A stretch of 64,000 nt of DNA. It comes from Desulfobacterales bacterium (GTDB lineage: Bacteria > Desulfobacterota > Desulfobacteria > Desulfobacterales > JANQIE01). A model generated the notes under the pieces. The model was not told where the DNA came from and made no database searches. It saw only the letters and a program-made list of their open reading frames with translations. Of this stretch, positions 36,012 to 43,208 are shown piece by piece (the first letter of the stretch is position 1; each line of letters begins with the position of its first letter). The translations under genes and the position numbers were made by a program. The stretch spans positions 20,843 through 84,842 of the forward strand of contig JANQIE010000178.1 in NCBI GenBank assembly GCA_028282295.1. Reading direction: 5' to 3'.

Positions 36012-36494
36012 TTAAAATCCACCAGCGCGGCGTAGCGCCCCGATCCCGGCCGCCCGCATTGAATTGGAATCGTGCAGCACGATCCGCCGTTGATAGTCGC
36101 TGCGTATCTGCAAGGGCGGTTCGGGGAGCGGTTGGCCTGCCAGGGCGGCTCTGACCGCCTGGATCAGGTAATCGATATCGAAATTTTTGCATATGTAGCC
36201 ATAGGCCCCGGCGCGCAGCGCCCGGCGGGTATAAAGGTGCTGATCCGCGCCCGATAATATAACAATGGTGCCGCACAGCGGCAATAACTGCGTGAGCAAC
36301 TGCATCCCGGTCGTGCCCGGCAACACCAGATCGAGCAGAATCAAATCGTATTTTTGCCCCTCAGCCAACGCCAACGCCCGCGCCGCCGTACCGGCACGGT
36401 CAACCACATCAAACCCATCTTCATACTCAAAAATCGTCGGCACTGAATCGATAATTCCCTGATCATCATCCACGCATAAAATCCGGTAACCCAT
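36012..36494 (-). CDS. Single-domain response regulator (receiver only)
   Basis: The 160-residue protein has a full receiver: DDD at 9-11, phospho-acceptor D55 in LILLDLVLPG and K103 in YICKNFDID. A C-terminal tail of about 40 residues contains no recognisable HTH. AAGGGGGACGA precedes the ATG. It lies downstream of the LytTR receptor on the same strand, separated by a hairpin. No histidine kinase is encoded nearby, so its phosphodonor is unknown. Confidence 0.82.
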   Translation of the reverse strand: MGYRILCVDDDQGIIDSVPTIFEYEDGFDVVDRAGTAARALALAEGQKYDLILLDLVLPGTTGMQLLTQLLPLCGTIVILSGADQHLYTRRALRAGAYGYICKNFDIDYLIQAVRAALAGQPLPEPPLQIRSDYQRRIVLHDSNSMRAAGIGALRRAGGF

Positions 36495-36554
36495 TCGTCC
36501 CCCTTCACGATGAAGTTGAAATTCATGAGTTTTTTTAGCAACTTATCATCTGCC

Positions 36555-36639
36555 AAAAAACAGCCGGCGGGCGCTGAAAAATGAACGGCATTCAGCGAAT
36601 TTGTGATTATCAAATTTTTCAGGGGGTTAGCGCCCGGCT
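36555..36639 (-). terminator. Hairpin with alternative pairings after the LytTR receptor gene
   Basis: On the minus strand a 5' arm AGCCGGGCGCTAA (36639-36627) can pair with TTCAGCGCCCGCCGGCT (36578-36562), which is followed by GTTTTTTGG. An inner arm CGCTGAA can pair with part of the same 3' arm. This looks like a terminator or attenuator between the receptor and receiver genes. Confidence 0.5.
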
Positions 36640-36731
36640 GACCGCCAACTTTATCGCCAGTGGTCGACCAAACCATTCATTGTAACAACCGGCAGCATAT
36701 GCCGGTCATTCCAATGAATGGCATTTGGTAA

Positions 36732-38393
36732 TCATTCAAACAGGTTGGGATATTTTTTGCGGATGGGTACCACTCTGTGGCGGGACACGGGGATACGGTA
36801 GCGGGTGTCGGTGAAAACGATCTCGAAATTGCTGTTTCTGGTCCGAACAATTTTTTCAATCGCACGCAAATTGGCTAAATATGATTTGTGCACCCGGATG
36901 AATTGTGTATCACGTATTCTGGTAGGAATATCCTTGAGCAACATCTCCAGATCGATTGTTTTGGATCGCAATACACGCAGATGGCAATGATGGCCGTTGG
37001 ACTTGATGTAGACGATCCGCTCCAGATTCGCCACAATTTTGCCGACCTCCAGGTTGCAGCCCTCCAACAGGCCCGCTAATTGGACATTCGATTTTTCCAG
37101 TTCCGCTTTTGATTTTTCGAGATCGGCGTTGGTTTGTTCAAGCCTATCGTTCGATTTTTCAAGTTCGGCATTAGCTTCTTCAAGTTCGTCGGACAGTATT
37201 TCTTTTCGGCTCAATGTAATTGCAAAACGGCGGCCCATAAAAACAAATTGCCAAATGACGAAAAACAGAATTCCGATTGGAATCAATCGGCCGGTCTGAA
37301 TAATCCGCGCCGAGTGTAATGTGTCGTTGATAATCGTAACGAAAAAGGCAAAACAGGGCACGGCTTGCGCAAGCGCCCCGGGGCGCTTATTCTTCAGAGC
37401 CTTCCCCAATATGAACAGCGAATACAATGTAGCACCAGCCAGCAACAAATAGGATGTCGCAACTGTTTTCATGTGCACACGCGCGTTGGTCACAAGTATT
37501 ATGAGCGCAATGATACTTGTGCAGATAAAAAGACCTCTAACGACTATCCCCTTTGTATCCTGCGGGAAAAGTTCCCGGAGGTAAAATAGATACAATATAG
37601 CCATGTAAAGGAACGTGAAGTAGATAATTTTAACATGAATTTCCCAATCCAAATTTGGGAACAATTGTATATGTGCCTTTTCAATCAGTAAAAGGACGTA
37701 TAGTCCGAACGAAAGGCAAAATAGCGCAAAAAACAGTGTCGATTTACCTTTGCGATATCCATAAAGCGTGAAATTGAAGAGGGCCGTTATCAAAAACGAA
37801 CTGATAATGAAAAAATTGATTGTTTTCAGAAATGAGTTATGGTGGGTGATGTTGTCCCCGCGACCCAATTTAATCGGATTTAGTATGCCACTTTGAAAAT
37901 GACGAAAATTGCTTACCTGGATGACAATTTCAATCTGGCCCGACTCGGCAGGGAAATAGATGTTTGTACTCAGATATTGCGGAATTGCTGTTTCATAGCT
38001 CTTGCCGGGGCGACCAACAGTGTGCTTTTTTTCCCCATTAACCCAAAATTGATATGCTGTTTCGATTTTATTGCACGATAGTCCGTAGCTATCGTGCGGC
38101 GGCACCTTCACAACCGCCCTGTAAGTAGCGCAACCGGTTGCGGACCCGAACCTTCTCCATGCCATTGGCACTTTTGCAAATTCAGGTTTAAGCATTTTTT
38201 TGAAATCTGAGGGCGTCAGTAATTGCCCCCAATAGAATTCCCACTCGCCATTTAATTCAACAATATGGGAATGAAAATCCCATTTACCAAGATCGACGCG
38301 CCCTGCGCGCAATTTGGGGCTTTCTTTTGTGCATCCGAGCAGTGTCAGCGCAATGAACAAAAAAACAATGACGGTCTTGTGAGCTTTCGGCAT
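36732..38393 (-). CDS. 7TMR-DISM membrane receptor with LytTR DNA-binding output
   Basis: ATG at 38393 opens a lipoprotein signal (MPKAHKTVIVFLFIALTLLG, Cys21) and gives 553 residues. Residues 25-180 form an extracytoplasmic sensory domain of the 7TMR-DISM type (GEWEFYWGQLLTPSDF, YQFWVNGEKKHTVG, VSNFRHFQSGI). About seven membrane helices span 190-386. A heptad-repeat coiled coil (EKSNDRLEQTNADLEKSKAE) leads to a LytTR domain at 455-553 (VYIKSNGHHCHLRV, FIRVHKSYLANL). It is probably a one-component transcription regulator that senses an external ligand. It starts one base after the upstream synthase-like gene. Its A+T content is higher than that of the late genes. Confidence 0.85.
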   Translation of the reverse strand: MPKAHKTVIVFLFIALTLLGCTKESPKLRAGRVDLGKWDFHSHIVELNGEWEFYWGQLLTPSDFKKMLKPEFAKVPMAWRRFGSATGCATYRAVVKVPPHDSYGLSCNKIETAYQFWVNGEKKHTVGRPGKSYETAIPQYLSTNIYFPAESGQIEIVIQVSNFRHFQSGILNPIKLGRGDNITHHNSFLKTINFFIISSFLITALFNFTLYGYRKGKSTLFFALFCLSFGLYVLLLIEKAHIQLFPNLDWEIHVKIIYFTFLYMAILYLFYLRELFPQDTKGIVVRGLFICTSIIALIILVTNARVHMKTVATSYLLLAGATLYSLFILGKALKNKRPGALAQAVPCFAFFVTIINDTLHSARIIQTGRLIPIGILFFVIWQFVFMGRRFAITLSRKEILSDELEEANAELEKSNDRLEQTNADLEKSKAELEKSNVQLAGLLEGCNLEVGKIVANLERIVYIKSNGHHCHLRVLRSKTIDLEMLLKDIPTRIRDTQFIRVHKSYLANLRAIEKIVRTRNSNFEIVFTDTRYRIPVSRHRVVPIRKKYPNLFE

Positions 38394-38394
38394 A

Positions 38395-39027
38395 TCAGTT
38401 CGGCAATTCAACCAATCCGCTGTTATCAGGAGTGCTGAAATAGTCGTAAAGTTTATAGCGTCTGGCAATTCGACTCTCTTTATATCGGCGTACTAGACCG
38501 CAGAGATCCAATCGTAACGCAATCGATTTTTCGCAATATTGAGTTTTATGATCTCCCTTGATCTTTTCAAACCCGAAAATTTGTCTGTAGAATTTTTCAT
38601 GATGGTCGGCGGCCATTGCAACCAGATCGTCAAAGCCTGATTGGTATGCAACCCTAAAAGAATATCGACAAAGATCCAAGGATAGATTCCGAGCATTTTG
38701 ATATGCCGGAGCAATTGCTAACCGCCCCCCCTCCAACAACCGCCTTTTCCGCCGTCGCATTTTGTTCAGTTCCGGGCCAAAGCCTTCGTCATCCATGGGC
38801 AGGCCCAAGTCCGAATCCTGAACCAACCTAACCGTTCCGGCGATCCGACCGTCAATTAGCGCAACGAATACACGAGCAAACCCGGATGTATCATAAATAT
38901 CCCTCAACACCCCCGTTTCATTGGGCTGGATCAATCCAGCGGGTAAATACGCATTATACCTGATTTTGTAAATTTGATCCAGTTCCTCCGGTTTGGCCGC
39001 GCGTAACTCGTAGTGATCCCTCGACAT
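38395..39027 (-). CDS. GNAT-fold acyl-amino-acid/acyl-homoserine-lactone synthase-like protein
   Basis: The 210-residue protein matches the pattern of FeeM-type N-acyl amino acid synthases and LuxI-like GNAT enzymes: IYKIRYNAYLPAGLI (19-33), FVALIDGRIAGTVRLVQDSD (54-73), LEGGRLAIAPAYQ (98-110) and FYRQIFGFEKIKGD (146-159). Those families join an acyl chain from acyl-ACP to an amine. It is the first gene of a leftward pair with the LytTR receptor, with a single base between stop and start. The exact product cannot be told from sequence; a simple GNAT acetyltransferase is an alternative. Confidence 0.72.
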   Translation of the reverse strand: MSRDHYELRAAKPEELDQIYKIRYNAYLPAGLIQPNETGVLRDIYDTSGFARVFVALIDGRIAGTVRLVQDSDLGLPMDDEGFGPELNKMRRRKRRLLEGGRLAIAPAYQNARNLSLDLCRYSFRVAYQSGFDDLVAMAADHHEKFYRQIFGFEKIKGDHKTQYCEKSIALRLDLCGLVRRYKESRIARRYKLYDYFSTPDNSGLVELPN

Positions 39028-39217
39028 ACAATCCCCCTATTCATGTACAGATTAGTGCATTGTCGCGCCATATGATGGTGCGACCCGTATAAAGCTATGA
39101 ATAAAGGGGTATAAATAGAAAGGGCAAGGCGTTACGTGCGCCCGATCATTTCATTTAATTACAAACAAAAAACCGCGCACTTGTTTTTTAAAAAATCTTA
39201 CCATGCATTATAGGAAA

Positions 39218-39260
39218 TGACAAAAATTTGCCGTTTTTCGCTCATGACCGGTTTTTGTCA
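39218..39260. promoter_or_regulatory. Operator-like inverted repeat in the divergent control region
   Basis: TGACAAAAA (39218-39226) and TTTTTGTCA (39252-39260) are perfect complements separated by 25 bases. Inside, CCGTTTTTCG and CCGGTTTTTG lie 17 bases apart as near-direct repeats, the arrangement LytTR proteins favour. Binding by the neighbouring receptor is an inference. The rest of 39028-39455 holds promoters but no ORF I support. Confidence 0.45.
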
Positions 39261-39287
39261 ATCATTTGAAACATATATCGATCCGAC

Positions 39288-39317
39288 TTGACAAAGAGAA
39301 CTGGGCTTTTCTATAAT
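39288..39317 (+). promoter_or_regulatory. Consensus sigma70 promoter for DUF2335 module B
   Basis: TTGACA (39288-39293) and TATAAT (39312-39317) are both perfect consensus hexamers, 18 bases apart. They point towards the 39456 gene and lie just right of the inverted repeat. A second TTGACATTCA at 39382 is shared with module A. Confidence 0.65.
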
Positions 39318-39455
39318 CGGCTCAAGATTTGTTGATGGCATGCCGATTGAACACTCAACCGTAGCCTGTTCCCGTTGATTCTTGACATTCATTTGCAACA
39401 GTCATAATTTATCATGCCGAACCAACCAATAGTTTACCGGAGCTTAAGGAGTATC

Positions 39456-39668
39456 ATGATAGATACTATTAAAAACATGCTGGACGGCGTTTCAGGTGTG
39501 CTTGATCTTTCCGGTAGAGACCCGAGCCCTCCCATTGAATTCAATGTGCGCACGTATACCTACCGCGGAGCGGTAAAAGAAGCCATGCGCGCCGACGCCG
39601 CCAAGATCCATTCCGACATGTGCAACGCTTTTCATCGCGTGGTGCCAACGGATGTCCAGAAAAAGTAA
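39456..39668 (+). CDS. Small partner protein of DUF2335 module B
   Basis: TTAAGGAGTATC precedes ATG at 39456, giving 70 residues beginning MIDTIKNMLDGVSGVLDLSG. It is related to the product of 35299-35565. It overlaps the start of the DUF2335 gene by 17 bases. Function unknown; the conserved pairing suggests that it works with the DUF2335 protein. Confidence 0.55.
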   Translation: MIDTIKNMLDGVSGVLDLSGRDPSPPIEFNVRTYTYRGAVKEAMRADAAKIHSDMCNAFHRVVPTDVQKK

Positions 39669-40284
39669 CAAATCCAAAAATCTACCCACCCCGACTAAAA
39701 CCGATTCAGGCCGAAGAGAAACCATCCAGGAAACCCGCCATCATGAGCAGCAAGCGCTTGATTCCGGCGATTTGAAGCGCGCCATCGAATGTATCCCTGA
39801 TGGCACACTGGCACCGGGCGTTAAGCGTCAGTTGCTCGACCAAATCGACGGCAATTCATCCAGCACACATTTTAGAATCGAGCGACGCCAGGAAATGCAA
39901 GGCTTTCCAATACCGATGCCGCACACCCTGGCGGACTATGAAAAAATCGACAAGGACATTGTGCCCCGTTTTCTCAAAGCATGGCAAAGCGAAGAGACAA
40001 CGCGCCAACGGCTGGAGGATGTAAAACTCCAAGCACAAATCCATGTCGAAATGAAAAAGCACACCGAACGTATGCGGGGCATGTTTTTCGGTTTTTTAAT
40101 CGGATTGGCAGGCATGTTTCTTTCCGGCTGGATGGTCTATTTGGGACACCCGACCCAGGCAACTATTTTTGGCAGCGGCACAATCGTCGCACTGGTGACG
40201 GTCTTTGTGACTCGCAAGCGGCCGGCTATCAAAGGAAAGTCAACGGGTGAAAAACCGATCGAAGATCAACAGGGATTTGAGTGA
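39652..40284 (+). CDS. DUF2335 membrane protein, module B
   Basis: The 210-residue protein has a longer basic N-terminus than module A. It shares the core QGFPIPMPHTLADYEKIDKD and the paired membrane segments (MFFGFLIGLAGMFLSGWMVY and FGSGTIVALVTVFVT). The match to module A is clearest in FGFxIGLxGM. It overlaps the following HTH gene (GTGA). Confidence 0.72.
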   Translation: MSRKSNKSKNLPTPTKTDSGRRETIQETRHHEQQALDSGDLKRAIECIPDGTLAPGVKRQLLDQIDGNSSSTHFRIERRQEMQGFPIPMPHTLADYEKIDKDIVPRFLKAWQSEETTRQRLEDVKLQAQIHVEMKKHTERMRGMFFGFLIGLAGMFLSGWMVYLGHPTQATIFGSGTIVALVTVFVTRKRPAIKGKSTGEKPIEDQQGFE

Positions 40285-40550
40285 TTTTTCCATCGGTGCA
40301 CCACTTGGATAAGGCTCAGGAGGCCACGATTCCCCATAAGGTTGTTGAAGCGACCCTATTGGAGAACAAAAGCGCCGTGCGGGCTTGGCGCGAATATATG
40401 GGGTTGACGCAAAAACAGGTGGCAGACCGCCTGCGGATATCCCAATCGGCATACAGCCAGATGGAACGCTCACAAGCCGGATTGCGGGCGGATACGATTA
40501 AAAAAATAGCGAAAGTGTTGAAGATCCAACCCGAGCAATTGGACTTCTAA
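40281..40550 (+). CDS. XRE-family helix-turn-helix regulator, antitoxin-like
   Basis: A GTG start overlaps the DUF2335 stop. The 89-residue protein has a typical XRE HTH (LTQKQVADRLRISQSAYSQM) preceded by AVRAWREYMG, a pattern of HTH-type antitoxins. No toxin gene is adjacent. It may instead regulate the DUF2335 module with which it is cotranscribed. A terminator follows directly. Confidence 0.7.
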   Translation: MIFPSVHHLDKAQEATIPHKVVEATLLENKSAVRAWREYMGLTQKQVADRLRISQSAYSQMERSQAGLRADTIKKIAKVLKIQPEQLDF

Positions 40551-40561
40551 TGGTTTATCAA

Positions 40562-40588
40562 GTCCGGCCTGCGCCGGGCTTTTTTTAT
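40562..40588 (+). terminator. Rho-independent terminator after the XRE gene
   Basis: GTCCGGC pairs with GCCGGGC (one G-T pair) over a CTGC loop, followed by seven T residues, 12 bases after the stop. Confidence 0.8.
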
Positions 40589-40602
40589 GTTTGGCAATAA
40601 AC

Positions 40603-40614
40603 ACACATATGTGT
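40603..40614. promoter_or_regulatory. Operator-like 12-bp palindrome before the antitoxin gene
   Basis: ACACATATGTGT is a perfect palindrome 43 bases before the Phd/YefM-like start. AACAATATG-type repeats follow. Antitoxins of this family usually bind such sites upstream of their own gene. Confidence 0.5.
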
Positions 40615-40657
40615 ACCTTATGTACAATATGAACAATATGTATATGAGGTCATTGTC

Positions 40658-40909
40658 ATGCTCAATAAAATCACGACCGCCGACGCCCGAAAAAAATTTT
40701 CAAATATTATCAACCGAGTGGCTTTCGGCAACGAAGCGTTTGTTTTAACACGCCGGGGCGAGCCGATTGCCGCTTTGGTTTCAATGAAGGAGCTTGAGCT
40801 TTTGCAGGAAATAGAAGACCGAATCGATATTGAAGATGCCTGGAAGTCCAAAAATGAAGCCGGTGAGCCGATACCCTGGGAGGAATTGAAAAAGGAACTT
40901 GAGCTTTAA
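40658..40909 (+). CDS. Phd/YefM-family antitoxin without adjacent toxin
   Basis: The 83-residue protein starts MLNKITTADARKKFSNIINR and contains FVLTRRGEPIAALVSMKELE, the Phd/YefM DNA-binding fold. The C-terminal tail (DIEDAWKSKNEAGEPIPWEE) is the usual toxin-neutralising part. No RelE/ParE or Doc gene follows; a terminator lies 24 bases after the stop. It may be an orphan antitoxin protecting against related toxins. Confidence 0.82.
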   Translation: MLNKITTADARKKFSNIINRVAFGNEAFVLTRRGEPIAALVSMKELELLQEIEDRIDIEDAWKSKNEAGEPIPWEELKKELEL

Positions 40910-40933
40910 AGATATCTACAGAGACTTGCCCTG

Positions 40934-40967
40934 GCCCGGAGCGGCTTTACCGCTTCCGGGCTTTTCT
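40934..40967. terminator. Terminator between antitoxin and late operon end
   Basis: GCCCGGAGCGG pairs with CCGCTTCCGGGC (one mismatch), followed on the plus strand by TTTTCTTCTT. It separates the convergent antitoxin and endolysin genes. Confidence 0.75.
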
Positions 40968-40969
40968 TC

Positions 40970-41320
40970 TTACCCCTGCCAGCGCGCCTTTTCAGATCTG
41001 ATATCGATGTGCGTCCAGTCGGCATAGCGCCCGATGCCGCAGCGATCCGGATAGCACTCTTCCAGATAATCGGCCACGACATCCGCAGCAACCTTTTTTA
41101 CCACGATATCGGCGGCCTGGCCGCGCACATGCCGTGATTGCGCCACGCCGCCGATTGCGGCGTTATGCGCCGCACAGCGGCACCCGCTGGTGATCCATAC
41201 CGGGGTGTTGAAGTGCCGGCGCACGGCCTCCAACACCCGCAGCAAGGCCGGATCGATTGCCGCAAAGCCGCACCCGCAGCGGCAGGCAAATTCTTCGGAT
41301 TTAAAATAAACGGATTGCAT
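40970..41320 (-). CDS. M15-family peptidase, probable phage endolysin
   Basis: The 116-residue protein has the M15 zinc-site pattern: H64 and D71 in SRHVRGQAADI and H104 in WTHIDIR. Small single-domain M15 enzymes of this size cut peptidoglycan stem peptides and serve as endolysins in many phages. It lies three bases after the holin-like gene and ends the leftward late operon. Several extra cysteines (FACRCGCGF) near the N-terminus are common in this group. Confidence 0.85.
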   Translation of the reverse strand: MQSVYFKSEEFACRCGCGFAAIDPALLRVLEAVRRHFNTPVWITSGCRCAAHNAAIGGVAQSRHVRGQAADIVVKKVAADVVADYLEECYPDRCGIGRYADWTHIDIRSEKARWQG

Positions 41321-41323
41321 AGG

Positions 41324-41806
41324 CTACCTGTTTTTGAGTCCCGGCGGCTGAAAGGCCCGGTCGCCGAACCACCAGACAATGGCGGTGCAGGTGGAAAAGA
41401 TCATTGAATAGACGATATAGCGCAACAGTTCCTTGATTTCGGCCTGGGTCAATATATCGGCCAGACGGCTGTGCCGGTCGTCCAGACCGCTTAATATGTC
41501 CCAGAATATAACCAGGGCCACGACCACCAGGCCCGTGGTCAGCACAGGCCGGTACAGGGCCTTGACGGCGCTGACCCATTTATAGGTCGCCGGGGCGGCG
41601 TCGGCCTGGATGGACGACTTCAGGCCGTCCCACGCCCCCTGCTGGCTGCGCATCTCCATTTCCACGCGCATCAGTTCCAGACGGTTTTTGTGCTCCTGGC
41701 GGGCCTGGAAGTATTTAAACACCCCGCCCAACCCGGCGCCGACCAAGCCGAACACACCACCGCCGGCGGCCGAGCCGATGCCGCTGATGATTGCACTCCA
41801 ATCCAT
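41324..41806 (-). CDS. Holin-like phage membrane protein (3TM type)
   Basis: ATG at 41806 has AAAGGTG at proper spacing. The 160-residue protein has a Gly-rich N-terminal hydrophobic stretch (SGIGSAAGGGVFGLVGAGLG) and two C-terminal membrane helices (VLTTGLVVVALVIFW, VYSMIFSTCTAIVWWFG). This arrangement resembles the three-segment holins of phages and gene-transfer agents. Position beside the endolysin supports the call. Confidence 0.72.
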   Translation of the reverse strand: MDWSAIISGIGSAAGGGVFGLVGAGLGGVFKYFQARQEHKNRLELMRVEMEMRSQQGAWDGLKSSIQADAAPATYKWVSAVKALYRPVLTTGLVVVALVIFWDILSGLDDRHSRLADILTQAEIKELLRYIVYSMIFSTCTAIVWWFGDRAFQPPGLKNR

Positions 41807-41844
41807 AATTGTCACCTTTCATTCAGAGGTTATAAGAATTTACA

Positions 41845-42420
41845 TCACGGGTTAACCACAATGTTGACCGGCACACCGGGCGGCATGTAGATGGTCGTGG
41901 GCAGGGCCTCGGCCGGAGGGGTGTAATCAGCCGGATTCGGGGTGCCGGTGACCGGATTGCTCGGGTCGCTGATACCGTTGGCATTGTATGCGCTGACGGT
42001 GAAACGATACTCAACGCCGGGCCGAAAGCGGGTATCGTCGACGCTGAACCGGGTTGCGTCGCGCCCTTCAACGCGACCGACAAAGGGGCCGTCGGTGCCG
42101 TCGACGGCCTCAAAATTGACCACAAATCCGGTGACCGAATCATCCGCATGACGATCCCATTGCAGCGTTACGGCCGTGGCGGTGGAGATAAACCCCACAG
42201 CGGTCAGCATCAGAATTACGATTAGTGATTTCATGGTGTTCATAATTTCGCTCCTTTGTTGTGGTGATAGTAATTCACACAATGTTTGTCTGTCGTCATC
42301 GTTGAGCCGCTGGTAGATGGATGCCAGCACCTGGCGCATGTTGCCGGCGCAGCCGGTCAGCGGCTGGTAGAGGTTGACCAGCAGCCGTCGGACGGCCTTG
42401 GGGGGGACCGCAGCGCTCAT
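41845..42420 (-). CDS. Fibronectin type III-like exported protein with N-terminal extension
   Basis: The 191-codon frame starts as ATGA overlapping the upstream stop. Its first 59 residues are helical (LASIYQRLNDDDRQTLCELL). An internal ATG at 42243, preceded by AAAGGAGCGAAATT, opens a signal peptide (MNTMKSLIVILMLTAVGFIS) and a fibronectin type III-like domain (FTVSAYNANGISDPSNPVTG). Either one protein with an internal membrane helix or two products are made. It lies between tail-fibre-side genes and the lysis genes. Confidence 0.55.
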   Translation of the reverse strand: MSAAVPPKAVRRLLVNLYQPLTGCAGNMRQVLASIYQRLNDDDRQTLCELLSPQQRSEIMNTMKSLIVILMLTAVGFISTATAVTLQWDRHADDSVTGFVVNFEAVDGTDGPFVGRVEGRDATRFSVDDTRFRPGVEYRFTVSAYNANGISDPSNPVTGTPNPADYTPPAEALPTTIYMPPGVPVNIVVNP

Positions 42421-42764
42421 CAGGTCACCGCCTTTAAATCGGCGACGATGAACCGGCAGCTATCTACCAGCGGCAGGTTGGTGCCCAGGGTGCTGTTGTA
42501 GGTGCCCCGGACCGTCAGGTGCCGCACGCCGGTGTCGGAGTCGCCGGTGCGCTGCAGGTCGTTGCCGGTCAACACGATGGTGACCGTGGCGGCCGGGTCG
42601 ATGGCGACCTGGTTGCGGCTGTTGATCGGGTTGCCGCCGGCGTCGGTCAGGGTCCAGGTCACGCCGGGGTTCGGGATCACGGCGGCGCCGGTTTCGTCGG
42701 TAAATTCGCACACAACGGCAAACGTGCTCTGCTCGATGGCGCGGGTGGTGATCAGGGTCGGCAT
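42420..42764 (-). CDS. Small beta-rich phage structural-side protein
   Basis: ATG at 42764 has GAGG five bases upstream; a GTG at 42770 is also possible. The 114-residue protein is all-beta by composition (FTDETGAAVIPNPGVTWTLT, GVRHLTVRGTYNSTLGTNLP), like an immunoglobulin-type fold. It lies among tail side genes. No family assigned. Confidence 0.55.
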   Translation of the reverse strand: MPTLITTRAIEQSTFAVVCEFTDETGAAVIPNPGVTWTLTDAGGNPINSRNQVAIDPAATVTIVLTGNDLQRTGDSDTGVRHLTVRGTYNSTLGTNLPLVDSCRFIVADLKAVT

Positions 42765-42775
42765 GGTCACCTCGC

Positions 42776-43198
42776 TTAGGTCAGCGTCAATATGCTCGCG
42801 CCAAAATCGATGGTAAACGACTCACCGTCCTGCAAGGTGATCGCCGAACCGTAGTCCCACCAGCCGATCAGCGGATCGGCGGGGGCTGCGGGGTCGTCGT
42901 TGAACAACACCACATAGCGGAACGGCCCGACAGTGCCACCGGCCGCGGTGATGATTTTATCGACGCCGGTCAGGGTGCCGGTACCGCCGGTTTCGGTGTA
43001 GTCATTTTCGATGTCGACCGGTCCGGTGTAGCCGTTGCCGGCGGCGATCTCGGCCACGTCGGCTTTTACTGCGTGCAGGGCCGCATCCGGTGCGGTATTG
43101 CTCAGATAGGCCCTGAGAGTGTGACCGGCGCCGTGCAGTTGATGTACCCCGCGGCCCAGGTCGAAGACGAACTGTTGAAATTTGTTGTAAGCTGCCAT
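42776..43198 (-). CDS. Phage tail-side protein, unknown function
   Basis: The 140-residue protein starts MAAYNKFQQFVFDLGRGVHQ and continues with TLRAYLSNTAPDAALHAVKA, a pattern seen in uncharacterised phage proteins encoded near tail fibres. The C-terminal half is beta-rich (TVGPFRYVVLFND, FTIDFGASILTLT). It is cotranscribed with the repeat protein upstream. Confidence 0.6.
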   Translation of the reverse strand: MAAYNKFQQFVFDLGRGVHQLHGAGHTLRAYLSNTAPDAALHAVKADVAEIAAGNGYTGPVDIENDYTETGGTGTLTGVDKIITAAGGTVGPFRYVVLFNDDPAAPADPLIGWWDYGSAITLQDGESFTIDFGASILTLT

Positions 43199-43208
43199 GT
43201 TCTTCCCC

